A stretch of DNA of 7,202 nucleotides from Phycisphaerales bacterium UBA1926 (lineage in GTDB: Bacteria; Planctomycetota; Phycisphaerae; Phycisphaerales; UBA1924), in assembly GCA_002337215.1 (NCBI GenBank), contig DDFO01000051.1, positions 33,437-40,638 on the forward strand, given 5' to 3'. The position numbers were made by a program, and so were the translations under genes. Of the stretch, positions 6,091 to 7,202 are shown piece after piece (the stretch's first letter is position 1; each line of letters begins with the position of its first letter). The notes under the pieces were generated by a model. It searched no databases, was not told where the DNA came from, and saw nothing but the letters and a program-made list of their open reading frames with translations.

Positions 6091-6821
6091 AGCCCCCGCT
6101 GCGCCCGCTGCTCGCGATCGCGGGCCGTGAGGTCGGGTCCATCTTCCGCACCCCCGTCGGCTGGATCGTCACCGCCCTCTATGCGCTGCTCACCGCCGTC
6201 CTCTTCACCCTCCAGACCATCGACCCGGGAGGGCCCGCGACCCTCCGCTACTTCTTTACCCCCGCCGCCTGGCTCCTCATGATCGTCGCGCCCGCCCTGT
6301 CCATGCGCCTCTTCAGCGAGGAGTACAAGGCGGGCACCATCGAGCCCCTCGCCACCGCCCCTGTCGGCCCGGCCCTCATCGTCTGCGGCAAGTTCCTGGG
6401 CGCCCTCGCCTCCGTCGCCGCGATGCTCATCCCCACACTCGCCTACCCCATCGTCCTCGCTTTTCTCGCAGACGCGCCGCTCGACGCCGGCGCGATCGCG
6501 TCGGGCTACCTGGGGCTCATCCTGATCGCGATGCTCTACCTCGCCGTCGGGCTGCTCGTCAGCACCACCACCGACTCGCAGGTCCTCGCGTTTCTGGTCA
6601 CGCTCATCGCCCTCGTGCTCGTCATGGTCGCCGCGGGGCCCGCGGCTCGGTTCGCCCCCGCGTGGCTGCTCCCCGTCCTCGCCGAACTCTCGATCCAGAA
6701 CCGCGCCGCCGTCTTCGCCGCGGGGGTCCTCGAATCACGGCACGCCGTCTTCTTCTGCGCCTCATCGGGTGCCCTGCTCGCGTGCGCCTACGCCTCACTC
6801 ACCGTCCGGGAGGGCCGCTGA
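6087..6821 (+). CDS. ABC-2 type permease, GldF-like
   Basis: Integral inner-membrane subunit of the ABC complex, 244 residues, a common length for short ABC-2 permeases. About six hydrophobic segments can be read at ~24-42, 58-75, 104-128, 138-158, 166-186 and 218-237. An amphipathic N-terminus (IAGREVGSIFRTPVGW) precedes the first. After the second segment comes the family-typical motif MRLFSEEYKAGTIEPLATAP (73-92), followed by GKFLG, which resembles GldF/ABC-2 permeases. Its start overlaps the ATPase stop by 4 bp, and the auxiliary protein begins 1 bp after its stop, so the three are surely co-transcribed. It could export a lipid, polymer or drug, or act mechanically as in gliding bacteria; the sequence does not decide. 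Confidence 0.92.
   Translation: MKPPLRPLLAIAGREVGSIFRTPVGWIVTALYALLTAVLFTLQTIDPGGPATLRYFFTPAAWLLMIVAPALSMRLFSEEYKAGTIEPLATAPVGPALIVCGKFLGALASVAAMLIPTLAYPIVLAFLADAPLDAGAIASGYLGLILIAMLYLAVGLLVSTTTDSQVLAFLVTLIALVLVMVAAGPAARFAPAWLLPVLAELSIQNRAAVFAAGVLESRHAVFFCASSGALLACAYASLTVREGR
6808..6814 (+). promoter_or_regulatory. Shine-Dalgarno site of the GldG-like gene
   Basis: GGGAGGG lies 8 nt before the ATG at 6823, within the last codons of the permease. It is the strongest ribosome site in the window and fixes the start of the partial right-hand gene. Confidence 0.7.
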
Positions 6822-6822
6822 C

Positions 6823-7202
6823 ATGCGCACGACGACGCTCCTCAAGGCCGGCCTCTTCTGTGCCGCATCGCTCATCGCCGCCGGCGCGCTCTCCATCGCC
6901 GCGACCAACACCAACGTCCGCCTCGACCTGACCCTCACGCGTCAGCACCAGCTCGCCGATCGGACCCGCGCCCGCCTGCGCGCGCTCGACGTGCCGGTCG
7001 AACTCGTTGTCGCCGTCGCCCGCGATCGGCTCGACCGCCGCGACGCCGACCGCGTCGACGACGTCCTCGCCGCGCTCGACGCCGCATCGGACGATTTTTC
7101 GGTCACCGTGATCGACGTGACCGGCCCCGACGGCCCCGAGCAGTTCGAGGCCCTGATCGATCGGCTCGAAGCGCGCGACGAATCGGGCGCACAGCAACGC
7201 AG
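6823..7202 (+). CDS. GldG-like ABC auxiliary membrane protein (partial, N-terminus)
   Basis: The first 126 codons of a gene that continues past the right edge. A single hydrophobic segment at residues ~8-28 should anchor the protein in the membrane with the rest outside the cytoplasm. Next comes NVRLDLTLTRQHQLADRTRARLRALDVPVEL, cut here as N32-L36 (NVRLDL), then Q43-R51, then the D-V-P-V-E-L strand. This matches the start of the GldG / 'ABC-type uncharacterized transport system' auxiliary family, in which an R-x-DLT motif and a 'leave-off' helix precede an IFT52-like domain. Residues ~66-125 alternate Asp/Arg-rich helices with a strand (FSVTVIDV). The gene lies directly behind an ATPase and permease of the GldA and GldF types, the usual order for this family, and that context carries much of the call. 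Full family confirmation needs the missing C-terminal part. Confidence 0.75.
   Translation, partial: MRTTTLLKAGLFCAASLIAAGALSIAATNTNVRLDLTLTRQHQLADRTRARLRALDVPVELVVAVARDRLDRRDADRVDDVLAALDAASDDFSVTVIDVTGPDGPEQFEALIDRLEARDESGAQQR

Noticed and set aside
1..7202. Search for tRNA or rRNA genes, CRISPR repeats, transposon ends or phage genes
   Set aside because: Nothing with the needed structure or motifs was seen by eye; the only repeats are the short tandem and direct repeats listed.

Overview
The window is a high-GC (roughly two-thirds G+C) piece of bacterial chromosome holding six protein genes, two of them cut by the window edges. No RNA gene, insertion sequence, CRISPR array or origin was seen. 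The gene content suggests a planctomycete, perhaps of the Phycisphaerae lineage: a di-haem peroxidase with a secreted-protein C-terminal module, a PAS-GAF-receiver protein with glycine-rich inserts, a GldA/GldF/GldG-type ABC system, and weak Shine-Dalgarno signals at several starts. This placement is an inference from style and content; no taxonomic marker gene is present.

Layout. Bases 1-1684 (minus) hold a nearly complete exported di-haem cytochrome c peroxidase/MauG-family protein whose C-terminus runs off the left edge. A 216-bp divergent spacer (1685-1900) contains its ribosome binding site and an AT-rich perfect inverted repeat. prmC, the release-factor glutamine methyltransferase, follows at 1901-2941 (plus); it carries an unusual insert of about 50 residues between its two domains. 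It converges on a PAS-GAF-(degenerate DHp)-receiver protein at 2966-4840 (minus), with only 24 bp between the stops, and those 24 bp can fold as a hairpin.

A second divergent spacer (4841-5004) carries an imperfect 23-bp direct repeat and leads into an operon on the plus strand. The operon has an ABC ATPase (5005-6090), an ABC-2 permease overlapping it by 4 bp (6087-6821), and a GldG-type membrane-anchored auxiliary protein starting 1 bp later (6823 to the right edge). These three very probably form one membrane complex.

The other genes look like independent transcription units: peroxide or redox chemistry outside the cytoplasmic membrane, translation termination, and signalling. No single new system links them all. 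The most notable points are the receiver protein's histidine-less, ATPase-less kinase remnant, the low-complexity inserts in otherwise conserved domains of PrmC and the PAS fold, and the peroxidase's MauG-like tyrosine, twin-arginine-like leader and C-terminal extension.
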